Assembly: GCF_000747155.1 (NCBI RefSeq)
Contig: NZ_AVCK01000064.1
Span: 1 to 62,693, forward strand
Reading direction: 5' to 3'
DNA from: Arenimonas metalli CF5-1
GTDB taxonomy: Bacteria > Pseudomonadota > Gammaproteobacteria > Xanthomonadales > Xanthomonadaceae
DNA: 62,693 nucleotides
Of this stretch, positions 28,721 to 38,401 are shown one piece after another. The translations under genes and the position numbers were made by a program. The notes under the pieces are model-generated. The model was given only the letters and a program-made list of their open reading frames with translations. It was not told the DNA's origin and did no database searches. The stretch's first letter is position 1. Each line of letters begins with the position of its first letter.

Positions 28721-30006
28721 TGGCGACCGGGCCGGGGGTACGCCGGCTGGCCCGGCTGTTCAACCTCGAGGACGGCGAGGCGCCGGCGGTGCTGGCCGGC
28801 GTCGCGATGTTCTTCCTGCTGTTCACCGGCTATTTCATGCTGCGGCCGGTGCGCGAGACGATGGGCATCGCGGGCGGCGTCGACAACCTGCAGTGGCTGT
28901 TCACGGGCACCTTCGTCGCGACCCTGCTGGCGATCCCGCTGTTCGGCGCGATCGCGACGGTCGCGCCCCGGCGGCGGATCCTGCCGTGGACCTACGGCTT
29001 CTTCGCCAGCAACCTGCTCGGCTTCGCCGCGGCCCTCGCGGCGTGGCCGGAGAACCCGTGGCTGGCGCGGGCGTTCTACATCTGGCTGTCGGTGTTCAAC
29101 CTGCTGGCGATCTCGGTGGCGTGGAGCGTGCTGGCCGACGTGTTCGCGATCAGCCAGGCCAAGCGCCTGTTCGCGCTGATGGCCGCGGGCGCCAGCGCCG
29201 GCGGACTGGCCGGGCCGCTGCTGGGCATCGCGCTGGTGGGATGGATCGGACAGGCCGGCCTGATGGTCATGGCCACGGCCTTCCTGCTGGCGTCGGCCGG
29301 CTGCGCGCTGGTGCTGCAGCGCTGGCGGGAGCGCCAGCCGCTGCCGCCCGGTGAGCAGGCGGCCCCGCGGGTGCCGCTGGGCGGCAATCCCTTCGCGGGC
29401 ATTTCCACGGTGCTGCGCTCGCCCTACCTGATGGGCATCGCGCTGTTCGTGGTGCTGCTGGCCAGCGTCACCACCTTCCTGTACTTCGAGCAGGCCCGGC
29501 TGGTGGCGCTGCACTTCCCCGACCGGGTCGACCAGACGCGGGTGTTCGGGATCCTGGATGCGATCGTGCAGGGCCTGGCGATCCTGACCCAGGTCTTCAT
29601 CACCGGCCGCATCGTCCAGCGCCTCGGCCTGGCCGTGCTGCTGGTCACGGTGCCGGTGGTGATGGCCTTCGGCTTCCTGTGGCTGGCGCTGGCGCCGACC
29701 TTCGCGGTGTTCGCGATCGTGATGGTGACGCGCCGCGCCGGCGAATACGCCCTCGCCCGCCCGGGCCGCGAGATGCTGTTCACCGTGGTCCCGCCGGAGG
29801 CCAAGTACAAAGCCAAGAACGTCATCGACACCGCGGTCTATCGCGGTGCCGACGCGGTGAGCGGCTGGGTGAAGGCGGGCATCGACGCGCTCGCGTCCAA
29901 CCCGGCGGTAGTGGCCGTGGCCGGTGCCGCCCTGGCCGTGGCCTGGGCGTTCACCGGCTGGTCGCTGGCGAAGGCGCAGCAGCGACGGGCGCTGCCGCGC
30001 GACTGA
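28720..30006 (+). CDS. MFS/NTP-exchange-like transporter
   Basis: 428 residues with about twelve hydrophobic segments. The opening LEDGEAPAVLAGVAMFFLLFTGYFMLRPVRETMGI (about 13-47) is typical of a bacterial MFS subgroup related to the ATP/ADP translocase (NTT) family. Other conserved parts are FNLLAISVAWSVLADVFAISQAKRLFALMAAGASAGGLAGPLLG (about 125-168) and REMLFTVVPPEAKYKAKNVIDTAVYRGADAVSGW (about 343-376). Coupled to the aldo/keto reductase. A nucleotide substrate is not established for free-living members. It ends base to base with the desaturase stop (TGATCA). Confidence 0.82.
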   Translation: MATGPGVRRLARLFNLEDGEAPAVLAGVAMFFLLFTGYFMLRPVRETMGIAGGVDNLQWLFTGTFVATLLAIPLFGAIATVAPRRRILPWTYGFFASNLLGFAAALAAWPENPWLARAFYIWLSVFNLLAISVAWSVLADVFAISQAKRLFALMAAGASAGGLAGPLLGIALVGWIGQAGLMVMATAFLLASAGCALVLQRWRERQPLPPGEQAAPRVPLGGNPFAGISTVLRSPYLMGIALFVVLLASVTTFLYFEQARLVALHFPDRVDQTRVFGILDAIVQGLAILTQVFITGRIVQRLGLAVLLVTVPVVMAFGFLWLALAPTFAVFAIVMVTRRAGEYALARPGREMLFTVVPPEAKYKAKNVIDTAVYRGADAVSGWVKAGIDALASNPAVVAVAGAALAVAWAFTGWSLAKAQQRRALPRD

Positions 30007-31032
30007 TCAGGCGCTGGCGCGCCGACGCTTGGGGAAGCCGACCATCCGGTTCAGCTCTTCGTCCCACAGCTTCAGCTTCGCCGACTTGAAGCTGCTCCAC
30101 AGCGTGACGCGCGGACCCGCCTGCAGCAGCGGATGCGACAGGAAGGCTTCGCGCAGGCGGTAGTTCGGGATGCGGCTGGCCAGGTGGTGGATGTGGTGGT
30201 AGCCGATGTTGCCGGTGAACCAGTGCAGCACCCGCGGCAGGTCGAAGTAGGAGCTGCCGTTGATGGCGGCCTCGTTCGAATCCCACTCGTGGCCGCGCTT
30301 CCAGTACGCGTTCTCGAAGGTGTGCTGCACGTAGAACAGCCACACGCCCAGCGCACCGGCGATCAGCACGATCGGCAGGTGCACCATCAGCACCGTCTTC
30401 CAGCCGATCGCCCAGCCCATCAGGCCGCCGACCAGCAGCAGCATCAGGTTGTTGACCAGCACGCTGGCCCATTCCTTCTTCCAGGTGAACGGCAGGTCGA
30501 ACGGGAAGCGGTGCTTGATCACGAACTGGTAGGCCGGGCCGATGCCCAGCAGCACCGGGGTGCTGCGGTAGAACCGGTAGCAGAAGCGCTTGAACGCCGG
30601 CAGCGCCTGGTACTCGGCGACGGTGAGCGTGTCGATGTCGCCCATCTCGCGGCGGTCGAGGTTGCCCGAGGTGCCGTGGTGCACGGCGTGGGTCTTCTTC
30701 CAGTAGCCGTAGGGGAACAGGGTGATCAGGCCGAGCACGCCGCCGACGATGTTGTTGGCGCGGGTGCTGGCGAAGAAGCTGCCGTGGCCGCAGTCGTGCT
30801 GGATGATGAAGGTGCGCACGTACAGGCCCGCCGCCGGCAGCGCCAGCAGCAGGGTGAAGCCGTAGTGCCAGCCGGCGTGGATGCTCCAGGCCATCAGGGC
30901 CCAGATCGCCGCGAACAGCGGCAGGGTGTTGATGAGTTGCCAGACGGCCTTGCCGAGCTGGGGTTTCGCGAACTGCGCGCAAAGCTGGCGCAGGTTGACG
31001 GTCTGGGGCGAGGCTTCGGCGGGATTACTCAT
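30007..31032 (-). CDS. Fatty acid desaturase (omega-6/delta-12 type)
   Basis: 341-residue inner-membrane di-iron desaturase. The three histidine boxes are complete: HDCGH (79-83), HAVHH (115-119) and HHIHH (about 279-283), with four hydrophobic segments around them. Box spacing and the sequence [13 protein letters not shown] place it with acyl-lipid desaturases of the DesA/delta-12 type. An AGGAG stands before the ATG. Its stop touches the convergent transporter stop. It would introduce a double bond in phospholipid acyl chains; no partner reductase is nearby. Confidence 0.92.
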   Translation of the reverse strand: MSNPAEASPQTVNLRQLCAQFAKPQLGKAVWQLINTLPLFAAIWALMAWSIHAGWHYGFTLLLALPAAGLYVRTFIIQHDCGHGSFFASTRANNIVGGVLGLITLFPYGYWKKTHAVHHGTSGNLDRREMGDIDTLTVAEYQALPAFKRFCYRFYRSTPVLLGIGPAYQFVIKHRFPFDLPFTWKKEWASVLVNNLMLLLVGGLMGWAIGWKTVLMVHLPIVLIAGALGVWLFYVQHTFENAYWKRGHEWDSNEAAINGSSYFDLPRVLHWFTGNIGYHHIHHLASRIPNYRLREAFLSHPLLQAGPRVTLWSSFKSAKLKLWDEELNRMVGFPKRRRASA

Positions 31033-31505
31033 CGGGGCTCCTGGAGGACAACTGTATTGTGTGGGCGGTCCCGGCCAAGGGCAACTTCAAGCGCTTGATG
31101 GAAACGCGCAACCGACCCGCGGATGTCAGCAAAACAGGACGTAGTAAGCAGCACTAGGCACAAGTTGTCCTGATTTACTGCTAGTTCGAGCGATTCGCCC
31201 GGATAAACGGGGCATGAAGACCGGGTCGTTAGTGGCTTTGAGCAGGCAAGGACAGCCAACACCCCCGGCTATTGCCCCACCCCCTTGCCGGTGACCCCGG
31301 GTCGGTGGTCCATTGCCTCCCACGCGGCCGGCACGACTTCTTCCTCGTCGATTCGGGCCGGTGGTTTTACGTTCAACAGCCCCCTGGCGTTGACGACCTT
31401 GGGCAGGGCAATCGACTGTTTTCGGGACAGGCGGCCCTGCCATTTTTTTGCCCCGCGTTTGGCGCGGTGGCGCACAATGGCGGCCCACCGGGAGTTTGGG
31501 TCGCC
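31033..31505. other. Gap between the desaturase and the S4 gene
   Basis: About 470 bases without a convincing gene. It must hold the desaturase promoter at the left and the S4-gene promoter at the right. From 31110 to 31260 the composition is visibly less GC-rich than the flanks, with a short inverted pair CAGGAC (31135-31140) and GTCCTG (31167-31172). Short ORFs on both strands have no family resemblance. No tRNA or riboswitch fold was recognised. Confidence 0.5.
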
Positions 31506-31724
31506 ATGCCGCGCATTGATTTCGAGTTGGATCGGGAGTTTGTCGAGCTCAACCAGCTGCTGAAGCTGGCGGGCGTCTGCGACAGTGGCGGCATGGGCAA
31601 GCAGATCGTCGCCACCGGCGAAGTGACGGTGGACGAGGTCCAGGAACTGCGCAAGACCGCCAAGATCCGCGCCGGCCAGGTCGTGCGCCTGGACGACATC
31701 GAGATCCACGTCATCCCCGGCTGA
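31506..31724 (+). CDS. S4 RNA-binding domain protein (YbcJ-like)
   Basis: 72 residues, a complete small S4 domain: EFVELNQLLKLAGVCDSGGMGKQIVATGEVTVDEVQELRKTAKIRAGQVVRLDDIEIHVI (described by ends, about 12-70), with the alpha-L motif in LNQLLKLAG and GGMGKQIVATGEV. This matches YbcJ, a probable RNA-binding protein. It is convergent with the VOC protein gene 18 bp downstream. Confidence 0.87.
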   Translation: MPRIDFELDREFVELNQLLKLAGVCDSGGMGKQIVATGEVTVDEVQELRKTAKIRAGQVVRLDDIEIHVIPG

Positions 31725-31742
31725 GCCGGGGACGCGGCGGGC

Positions 31743-32120
31743 TTATCCGCCCGTGAAGCAGAAGAAGTTGAGCTTGTTGCCGTCCAGGTCGCGGAAGTAG
31801 GCGCAGTAGAAGCTGTCGCCACGCGGGCCCGGCGCACCCTCGTCGGTGCCGCCCAGCGACAGCGCCAGCGCATGCAGGCGGTCCACTTCGGCCGGGTTGG
31901 GGGCGTCCAGCGCCACCATCACGCCGTTGCCCACCGTGGCCGGCTGGCCGTCGAAGGGCTTGGTGACGCTGAGGCCCGCGCCCTTGGGGTCGGTGACCCA
32001 GGCCACGAAGACGCCTTCGTGCTCCATGAAGCGCTTGCCGCCCATCGCGCCGAACAGCGCGTCGTAAAACGCGACCGCGCGCGGCAGGTCGTTGGTGCCC
32101 ATCGTGACGTAGCCAATCAT
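31743..32120 (-). CDS. VOC-family (glyoxalase-like) protein
   Basis: 125 residues, one vicinal-oxygen-chelate module pair: MIGYVTMGTNDLPRAVAFYDALFGAMGG (first babbb unit) and YCAYFRDLDGNKLNFFCF at the C-terminus, where the metal Glu usually follows. Here DLDGNKLNFF has Asn in the usual Glu position, so metal binding is uncertain. It follows hutU on the same strand with a 16-bp gap, probably co-transcribed. Substrate unknown. Confidence 0.85.
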   Translation of the reverse strand: MIGYVTMGTNDLPRAVAFYDALFGAMGGKRFMEHEGVFVAWVTDPKGAGLSVTKPFDGQPATVGNGVMVALDAPNPAEVDRLHALALSLGGTDEGAPGPRGDSFYCAYFRDLDGNKLNFFCFTGG

Positions 32121-32136
32121 CGGGATGCTCCGGTGC

Positions 32137-33807
32137 TTACAGCATGGGAAGTTTCAGGCCCTGCTCGCGGGCGCAGGCCTTGGCGATGTCGTAGCCGGCG
32201 TCGGCGTGGCGCATCACGCCGGTGCCGGGGTCGTTCCACAGCACGCGGCCCAGGCGCGCGGCGGCGGCGGCGGTGCCGTCGGCCACGATCACCACGCCGC
32301 TGTGCTGGCTGTAGCCCATGCCGACGCCGCCGCCATGGTGCAGCGACACCCAGGTGGCGCCGCCGGCGACGTTGAGCATGGCGTTGAGCAGCGGCCAGTC
32401 GGACACGGCGTCGCTGCCGTCCATCATGGCCTCGGTCTCGCGGTTGGGGCTGGCGACCGAGCCGGAGTCGAGGTGGTCGCGGCCGATCACGATCGGCGCG
32501 CTGACTTCGCCGTTCTTCACCATCTCGTTGAAGGCCAGCGCCAGGCGGTGGCGATCGCCCAGGCCGACCCAGCAGATGCGCGCCGGCAGGCCCTGGAATT
32601 CGATGCGCTCGCGCGCCATGTCGAGCCAGCGGTGCAGGTGCGGGTTGTCGGGGATGAGCTCCTTCACCTTGGCGTCGGTCTTGTAGATGTCCTCCGGGTC
32701 GCCGCTGAGCGCGACCCAGCGGAACGGCCCGATGCCGCGGCAGAACAGCGGCCGCACGTAGGCCGGCACGAAGCCCGGGAAATCGAACGCATCCTTGCAG
32801 CCGACATCGAAGGCCATCTGCCGGATGTTGTTGCCGTAGTCGAAGGTGGGGATGCCCATGTCCTCGAAGTTGAGCATCGCCTCCACGTGGGTGCGCATCG
32901 AGTGCTTGGCGGCGTCGATGACGCGCTGCGGGTTGTTCTTCTGCTCGCTGAACCACTCCTCGAGCGTCCAGCCGGCCGGCAGGTAGCCGTGCAGCGGGTC
33001 GTGGGCGCTGGTCTGGTCGGTGACGGCATCGGGGCGCACGCCGCGGCGCACCAGCTCGGGCAGGATCTCGGCGGCATTGCCCAGCAGCGCGATCGACTTG
33101 GCCTCGCCGGCGGCGCAGTACTTTTCGAGGCGCGCGAGGGCGTCGTCCAGGTCGGTGGCCTGCTCGTCCACGTAGCGGGTGCGCAGGCGCATGTCGATGC
33201 GGCTCTGCTGGCATTCGATGTTGAGCGAGCAGGCGCCGGCCAGCGAGGCGGCCAGCGGCTGCGCGCCGCCCATGCCGCCCAGGCCCGCGGTGAGGATCCA
33301 GCGGCCAGAGAGGCTGCCGCCGTAGTGCTGGCGGCCCATCTCGACGAAGGTTTCGTAGGTGCCCTGGACGATGCCCTGCGAGCCGATGTAGATCCAGCTG
33401 CCGGCCGTCATCTGGCCGTACATCATCAGGCCCTTGGCATCGAGTTCGTTGAAGTGCTCCCAGGTGGCCCAGTGCGGCACCAGGTTGGAGTTGGCGATCA
33501 GCACGCGGGGCGCATCGGGGTGCGAGGGGAAGACGCCGACGGGCTTGCCGCTCTGCACCAGCAGGGTCTCGTCGTCGCCGAGCGTACGAAGGGTTTCGAG
33601 GAGCTTGTCGTAGCAGGCCCAGTCGCGGGCGGCGCGGCCGATGCCGCCGTACACCACCAGGCCGGCCGGGTTCTCGGCCACGTCGGGGTCGAGGTTGTTC
33701 TGCAGCATCCGGTAGGCCGCTTCGGTCAGCCAGCTGCGGCAGCTGAGCTGGTTGCCGCGCGGGGCGCGGACCAGGCGGGAGGGATCGTGGCGCGGGGACG
33801 TGGGCAT
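32137..33807 (-). CDS. hutU: Urocanate hydratase
   Basis: 556 residues, the standard length. Converts urocanate to imidazolonepropionate with NAD+ as an electrophilic cofactor. Seen: [10 protein letters not shown], the glycine-rich [17 protein letters not shown] (about 168-184), [17 protein letters not shown], and [17 protein letters not shown] near the C-terminus, all characteristic of HutU. hutF lies upstream on the same strand (separated by a small secreted-protein gene) and hutI is about 3 kb away on the other strand. No histidine ammonia-lyase (hutH), hutG or HutC repressor is in the window. Confidence 0.97.
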   Translation of the reverse strand: MPTSPRHDPSRLVRAPRGNQLSCRSWLTEAAYRMLQNNLDPDVAENPAGLVVYGGIGRAARDWACYDKLLETLRTLGDDETLLVQSGKPVGVFPSHPDAPRVLIANSNLVPHWATWEHFNELDAKGLMMYGQMTAGSWIYIGSQGIVQGTYETFVEMGRQHYGGSLSGRWILTAGLGGMGGAQPLAASLAGACSLNIECQQSRIDMRLRTRYVDEQATDLDDALARLEKYCAAGEAKSIALLGNAAEILPELVRRGVRPDAVTDQTSAHDPLHGYLPAGWTLEEWFSEQKNNPQRVIDAAKHSMRTHVEAMLNFEDMGIPTFDYGNNIRQMAFDVGCKDAFDFPGFVPAYVRPLFCRGIGPFRWVALSGDPEDIYKTDAKVKELIPDNPHLHRWLDMARERIEFQGLPARICWVGLGDRHRLALAFNEMVKNGEVSAPIVIGRDHLDSGSVASPNRETEAMMDGSDAVSDWPLLNAMLNVAGGATWVSLHHGGGVGMGYSQHSGVVIVADGTAAAAARLGRVLWNDPGTGVMRHADAGYDIAKACAREQGLKLPML

Positions 33808-33871
33808 CGGCGGCTCCGGGAAGGCAGGCGCCGATTATAGGTTCCCGTGCGGGCGCGGCGCGCCCAGGGGT

Positions 33872-34252
33872 TCAGCCGCCGACGCGCGGGCTCAGCAGGC
33901 GCAGGGCCTCGGCGGTGGAGGTCGCGCCCGTCTGGCGCAGCTCCTCGCCGGTGTAGGACTCGCCGATGCCCGGGGTGCAGCCGCGGCGGTCGCGGCGCTG
34001 GATGCGGGTGCCGGTGTCGCGCAGGCAGTGGCGGTCGTGCGTGGCCTCGGATTCGGCGAGGTCTTCGGATTCGGGGCGGGCTTCGGCGTTGCCTTCGGCC
34101 GCGGGTTCGGCCGGTGGGGTGGCGTCGGTGACCGCGACGCGCCCGGCCGCAGGGGTCGGCACCGGAGCTTCGGGCGCGGGCGCGGCGGGCGATTGCGCCA
34201 GCACGGCCAGCGGGGAAAGCACGAACAACAGGGTCAGGACGGCACGGTTCAC
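33872..34252 (-). CDS. Small secreted protein with CLRxTGTRI...C motif
   Basis: 126 residues from a GTG with GGGAG upstream. A signal peptide (about 1-19, ending VLAQ) is followed by a Pro/Ala/Glu-rich linker to about residue 75, then a short cysteine-containing block RHCLRDTGTRIQRRDRRGCTPG and a C-terminal helix. The CLRxTGTRI...C pattern recurs in uncharacterised secreted proteins of xanthomonads, from memory. It sits between hutF and hutU on the same strand but has no obvious role in histidine breakdown. Confidence 0.7.
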   Translation of the reverse strand: MNRAVLTLLFVLSPLAVLAQSPAAPAPEAPVPTPAAGRVAVTDATPPAEPAAEGNAEARPESEDLAESEATHDRHCLRDTGTRIQRRDRRGCTPGIGESYTGEELRQTGATSTAEALRLLSPRVGG

Positions 34253-34349
34253 GGCGGGCTCCCGGTGGATCGTTGCCGCCAGACTACGCCCGCCCGCGCC
34301 GGAAAGCTGGCTTTCGGCTGACCGGCGACGTTCAGGAAAATCGAGCCGG

Positions 34350-35612
34350 TCAGGCCAGCAGGTCGGCCAGGGTGCGGCGATAGCGCGCGGCGATGGCCTC
34401 GCCGTCGCGGTGGCGGCCGTCGGCGACCACGCGTTGGCCGGCGACATGGGTTTCGCGCACCAGGGGGCGGTTGCCGCCGAAGACCACGCGATCAAGCAGG
34501 TCGGCCGGGCGCGCGCCGGCCAGGGCCGGGGCCTGCCCGTCCAGCACGACGGTGTCGGCGGCGGCGTCGGACCCCTGGCCGCAGGCGCGCCGCCCGCCGG
34601 CCAGGGCCTGCGCGTACAGCAGCGCGCCGGTGCTGGGCTGGTCCGCGCTGACGGCGATGTTGCGGCGGCGCGTCACCAGGCGCTGCCCGTACTCCAGCCA
34701 GCGCAACTCCTCGACCGGCGACACCGACACATGCGAATCCGAGCCGATGCCCCAGTGCCCGCCCGCCTGCAGGTAGTCGCGCAGCGGGAACAGGCCGTCG
34801 CCAAGGTTGGCTTCCGTGGTCGGGCAGATCGCCACCGTGGCGCCGCTGCGGGCGATGCCCTGCACTTCCGCGGGCTCGAGGTGGGTGGCGTGCACCAGGG
34901 TCCAGCGCGCGTCCACCGGCGCATTGGCCAGCAGCCATTCGACCGGGCGGGCGCCGCGCAGCGCCAGGCAGTCCTGCACTTCGCCCACCTGTTCGGCCAC
35001 GTGGATGTGGATCGGCATCGGCGCGTCGCCGATCGCCTGCAGCACGGCGGAGAGTGCCGGCGGCGGCACCGCACGCAGGCTGTGGAAGGCGACGCCGACT
35101 TTCAACGTGGCCGACTCCTGCGCGCGCAGCGACTGCAGCAGCGCCAGGTAGGCCTCGAGCGAATGGCCGAAACGGCGCTGCCGTTCGCCGAGCGGGCGGC
35201 CGTCGAAGCCGCCGCTCATGTACAGCACCGGCAGCAGGGTCAGGCGGATGCCGGTGTCGCGCGCGGCGGCGATGAGCGAGTGCGACATCGCCGCGGGATC
35301 GGCGTAGGGCTGGCCGTCCGGCGCGTGGTGCAGGTAGTGGAACTCGCAGACGCTGGTGTAGCCGGCTTCCAGCATCTCGGCGTAGAGCTGGGTGGCGATG
35401 GCGTACTGCGAGTCCGGGTCGACGCGGCCGGCGAAGCGGTACATCAGCTCGCGCCAGGTCCAGAAGCTGTCCTGCGGGTCGCTCTGGCGCTCGGCCAGCC
35501 CGGCCATGGCGCGCTGGAAGGCATGCGAATGCAGGTTCGGCAGGCCCGGCAGGCGCCAGTGGCCGTCGGGCCCGGCGGCGGTCGGGAAAGTCGGGGCGGC
35601 GGCGGCGGGCAT
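34350..35612 (-). CDS. hutF: Formimidoylglutamate deiminase (short N-terminus)
   Basis: 420 residues, amidohydrolase fold. Converts N-formimino-glutamate to N-formyl-glutamate and ammonia, the Pseudomonas-type third step of histidine use. Seen: metal motif [15 protein letters not shown] (about 27-41), [22 protein letters not shown] (about 215), HATHLEP, and the Asp in [22 protein letters not shown] (about 300). The family is usually about 450 residues with an N-terminal beta-strand block; here the first metal motif is only about 27 residues from the start. An in-frame ATG at 35648 would add 12 residues, still short. Divergent from the CoA-transferase by about 48 bp. Confidence 0.9.
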   Translation of the reverse strand: MPAAAAPTFPTAAGPDGHWRLPGLPNLHSHAFQRAMAGLAERQSDPQDSFWTWRELMYRFAGRVDPDSQYAIATQLYAEMLEAGYTSVCEFHYLHHAPDGQPYADPAAMSHSLIAAARDTGIRLTLLPVLYMSGGFDGRPLGERQRRFGHSLEAYLALLQSLRAQESATLKVGVAFHSLRAVPPPALSAVLQAIGDAPMPIHIHVAEQVGEVQDCLALRGARPVEWLLANAPVDARWTLVHATHLEPAEVQGIARSGATVAICPTTEANLGDGLFPLRDYLQAGGHWGIGSDSHVSVSPVEELRWLEYGQRLVTRRRNIAVSADQPSTGALLYAQALAGGRRACGQGSDAAADTVVLDGQAPALAGARPADLLDRVVFGGNRPLVRETHVAGQRVVADGRHRDGEAIAARYRRTLADLLA

Positions 35613-35647
35613 GGCCGCGAGTTTCGCATGCGGCCGCGCGGGGCGCA

Positions 35648-35653
35648 TACAAT
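35648..35653 (+). promoter_or_regulatory. Candidate -10 box, possibly giving a leaderless mRNA
   Basis: TACAAT ends exactly 7 bases before the ATG at 35661, so transcription would begin at the start codon. No Shine-Dalgarno is possible in such a message. Confidence 0.4.
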
Positions 35654-35660
35654 CCCGGCC

Positions 35661-36821
35661 ATGAATGCGTTGACCGGTGTCCGGGTACTGGAGCTGTCGC
35701 GGGTGCTGGCCGGCCCGTGGTGCGGCATGGTGCTGGCCGACCTCGGCGCCGACGTGATCAAGCTCGAGTCCTTCGACGGCGACGACACCCGCGGCCTCGG
35801 CCCGCCCTTCCTCGACGGCATGTCGGCCTACTTCGCCTGCTGCAACCGCAACAAGCGCTCGCTGGCGATCGACCTGCGCGCGCCGTCCGCGCGCCCCCTG
35901 CTCGAAGCCCTGGTGCGCGAAGCCGACGTGCTGGTGGAGAACTACCGCACCGGCGGCGCCGAGGCGCTGGGCGTGGGCTACGAGGCGATGGCCGCGATCA
36001 ACCCGCGCCTCGTCTACTGCTCGATCTCGGGCTACGGCCGCACCGGCCCCGGCGCGAAGCTGCCCGGCTACGACTACGTGGTGCAGGCCGAGGCCGGCAT
36101 GATGGCCATCACCGGGCCGGCCGACGGCGGCGCCTACAAGGCCGGCGTCGCGGTGGCCGACCTCGCCACCGGCCAGAACGCCGCGACGGCCATCCTGGCC
36201 GCGCTGCTGCAGCGGCACCGCACGGGCCGCGGCCAGCGCATCGATGTCTCGCTGTTCGACAGCCAGCTGGCGATGCTGGCCAACGTCGGCAGCAATGCGC
36301 TGTTCACCGGCGCCGACGCGCCGCGCCAGGGCAATGCGCACGCCAGCATCGTGCCCTACCAGGCCTTCATGGCGCGCGACCGCGAGTTCGTGCTCGCCGT
36401 CGCCAGCGAGAAGCTGTGGATCCAGGCCTGCCAGGCCCTGGGCCGCGAGGACTGGCTGCGCGACCCGCGCTTCGGCAACAACGCCGCGCGCGTGCAGCAC
36501 CGGCAGGCGCTGTGCGCGGCGATGGCCGAACTGTTCGCCACCGAGGACGCCGCGCACTGGCTCGACCTATTCAGCCAGGCCGGCGTGCCGGCGGCGCCGA
36601 TCAACACCGTGCGCCAGGCGCTCGACCACCCGGTGGCCACCGCCGGCGGCATGCGCGTGGTGATCGACGGCATCCCGATGGTGGGCAGTCCGCTGCGGCT
36701 GTCGGCTTCGCCGCTGCGGCTGGAGCGCGCGCCGCCGACCCTGGGCCAGCACAGCGACGAGATCGCGCGCGAGTACGGCTTCGTGCCCGAATTGCTGCGC
36801 CACGAAGGTGCGATCCGATGA
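35661..36821 (+). CDS. CaiB/BaiF-family CoA-transferase
   Basis: 386 residues, class III CoA-transferase. N-terminal [31 protein letters not shown] (about 6-36, described by its ends) is the CaiB signature. The catalytic Asp should lie in [17 protein letters not shown] (about 138-154). [12 protein letters not shown] and [19 protein letters not shown] follow. The length matches single-domain members. It overlaps hutI by ATGA, so the two are translated together although no step of histidine degradation uses a CoA-transferase. Substrate unknown (glutaryl-, succinyl- and carnitine-CoA types exist). Confidence 0.92.
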   Translation: MNALTGVRVLELSRVLAGPWCGMVLADLGADVIKLESFDGDDTRGLGPPFLDGMSAYFACCNRNKRSLAIDLRAPSARPLLEALVREADVLVENYRTGGAEALGVGYEAMAAINPRLVYCSISGYGRTGPGAKLPGYDYVVQAEAGMMAITGPADGGAYKAGVAVADLATGQNAATAILAALLQRHRTGRGQRIDVSLFDSQLAMLANVGSNALFTGADAPRQGNAHASIVPYQAFMARDREFVLAVASEKLWIQACQALGREDWLRDPRFGNNAARVQHRQALCAAMAELFATEDAAHWLDLFSQAGVPAAPINTVRQALDHPVATAGGMRVVIDGIPMVGSPLRLSASPLRLERAPPTLGQHSDEIAREYGFVPELLRHEGAIR

Positions 36822-38056
36822 TCGGCCGCCTCGCGCCGCCCTGGGACAAGCTGCTGCTCGATGCGCGGCTGGTGACGCTGCGCGACGATCTCGGTGCCTG
36901 GGGCGCGATCGAAGACGCCGCGCTGGCCTGGAAGAACGGCCTGCTCGCCTACGCCGGCCCGCGCGCCGACCTGCCCGGCGAACCCGCCGCGCTGGCCGCC
37001 CGCATCGAATCCGCCGACAACCGCTGGATCACGCCGGGCCTGGTCGACTGCCACACCCACCTCGTGTTCGCCGGTGACCGCGCCCCCGAATTCGAACGCC
37101 GGCTGCAGGGCGCCAGCTACGAGCAGATCGCACGCGAGGGCGGCGGCATCGTCTCCACCGTGCGCGCCACCCGCGCCGCCTCGCGCGAACAGCTGCTGGC
37201 CGCGGCCCTGCCCCGCGCCCGCGCGCTGCGTGCCGACGGCGTGACCACGCTAGAGATCAAATCGGGCTATGGCCTGGATTTCGACAACGAGCGGAAGATG
37301 CTGCAGGTCGCGCGCGACGTCGGCGAATCGCTCGGACTCACGGTGCGCACCACCTACCTGGCCGCCCACGCGCTGCCGCCCGAGTTCGCCGGCCGCGCCG
37401 ACGACTACATCACCGAGGTTTGCGCCTGGCTGCCGCGCCTGCACGCGGAAGGCCTGGTCGATGCCGTCGACGCCTTTTGCGAAGGCATCGGCTTCAGTCC
37501 CGCGCAGACCCGGCGCGTGTTCGAGGCCGCGCGCGCCCTCGGCCTGCCGGTGAAGCTGCACGCCGACCAGCTCAGCGACCTCGGCGGCGCGGCGCTCGCC
37601 GCGGAATTCGGCGGCCTCTCCGCCGACCACATCGAATACACCGGCGAAGACGCCGTGCGCGCGATGGCCGCCGCCGGCACCGTCGCCGTGCTGCTGCCCG
37701 GTGCCTTCCACGTGCTGCGCGAAACGAAGCTGCCGCCGATCGCGGCGCTGCGCGAGCAGGCCGTGCCCATGGCCGTCGCCACCGACCTCAATCCCGGCAC
37801 CTCGCCGCTGCAGTCGCTGCGCCTGGCGATGAGCCTGGCCTGCACCCACTTCCGCCTCACGCCCGAGGAAGCGCTGCGCGGCGCCACCGTGAACGCCGCG
37901 CTCGCGCTCGGTCTGCACGACCGCGGCCGCCTGCTGCCCGGCCAGCGCGCCGACTTCGTGCAGTGGAACATCGCGCACCCCGCCGAACTGGCCTACTGGC
38001 TCGGCGGCGACCTCGTGCACGCCGTGCACATCGCCGGCCGCCGCGTGGGCGCCTGA
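36818..38056 (+). CDS. hutI: Imidazolonepropionase
   Basis: 412 residues, metal-dependent amidohydrolase that opens imidazolonepropionate to formimino-glutamate. Seen: [34 protein letters not shown] (about 70-104), [12 protein letters not shown] (about 144-155), the zinc His in [13 protein letters not shown] (about 246) and [14 protein letters not shown] (about 325). All are diagnostic of HutI. Start overlaps the CoA-transferase stop (ATGA). With hutU and hutF on the opposite strand it covers three steps of the HutF-type pathway. Confidence 0.96.
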   Translation: MIGRLAPPWDKLLLDARLVTLRDDLGAWGAIEDAALAWKNGLLAYAGPRADLPGEPAALAARIESADNRWITPGLVDCHTHLVFAGDRAPEFERRLQGASYEQIAREGGGIVSTVRATRAASREQLLAAALPRARALRADGVTTLEIKSGYGLDFDNERKMLQVARDVGESLGLTVRTTYLAAHALPPEFAGRADDYITEVCAWLPRLHAEGLVDAVDAFCEGIGFSPAQTRRVFEAARALGLPVKLHADQLSDLGGAALAAEFGGLSADHIEYTGEDAVRAMAAAGTVAVLLPGAFHVLRETKLPPIAALREQAVPMAVATDLNPGTSPLQSLRLAMSLACTHFRLTPEEALRGATVNAALALGLHDRGRLLPGQRADFVQWNIAHPAELAYWLGGDLVHAVHIAGRRVGA

Positions 38057-38074
38057 CGCCGACGCCCCGAAACG

Positions 38075-38102
38075 ACGAAGCCCCGCGATGGCGGGGCTTC
38101 GT
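38075..38102. terminator. Strong hairpin after hutI
   Basis: ACGAAGCCCCGC (38075-38086) pairs perfectly with GCGGGGCTTCGT (38091-38102) around a 4-base loop, a 12-bp stem between hutI and the convergent THX gene. No U-run on the plus strand; probably bidirectional. Confidence 0.7.
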
Positions 38103-38126
38103 GCGGTGCAGCCGGTGCGCGGCGAA

Positions 38127-38321
38127 TTACTTCGCGGCGGCGGCCTTCTTGGCCGGGGCCTTCTTCGCGGGCGCCTTGGCGGCGGCCGGGGCCTTGGCCG
38201 GGGCCTTCACCGTGGCCGCGGTCTTGCCGGCGGTCGGCTTCTTGCTGGTCTGCGGTCGCGCATTGCCGTGGCTGCCGGTGAAACGCTTGCCCTTGGCGGT
38301 CTTCTTGTCGCCCCTACCCAT
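38127..38321 (-). CDS. 30S ribosomal protein THX with Ala/Lys/Pro tail
   Basis: 64 residues. The first about 28 (MGRGDKKTAKGKRFTGSHGN followed by ARPQTSKK) match the THX signature MGKGDxKTxxGKxxxGSxGxxRP seen in Thermus bTHX and homologues. The remaining about 36 residues are a low-complexity PAKAPAAAKAPAKKAPAKKA-type tail like bacterial histone H1-like tails. A normal THX ends soon after the RP motif, so the tail roughly doubles the protein. AAGGAA precedes the ATG. THX stabilises the head of the 30S subunit in Thermus; the tail's role is unknown, perhaps RNA or DNA contact. Confidence 0.82.
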   Translation of the reverse strand: MGRGDKKTAKGKRFTGSHGNARPQTSKKPTAGKTAATVKAPAKAPAAAKAPAKKAPAKKAAAAK

Positions 38322-38401
38322 GGTGATTCCTTGAAAGTGGTGTCCGGTGAGGCGCGTAGCCTATCACCGCGTGCCCGCCCCACCAAGCCGGGGCGCGGGG
38401 T

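Noticed and set aside
31269-31709. 146-codon minus-strand frame over the S4 gene
   Set aside because: Antisense to a clear S4 domain and without family features.
33966-35660. Upstream extension of the CoA-transferase frame
   Set aside because: It is antisense to hutF and carries no recognisable domain; the CaiB signature starts right at 35661.
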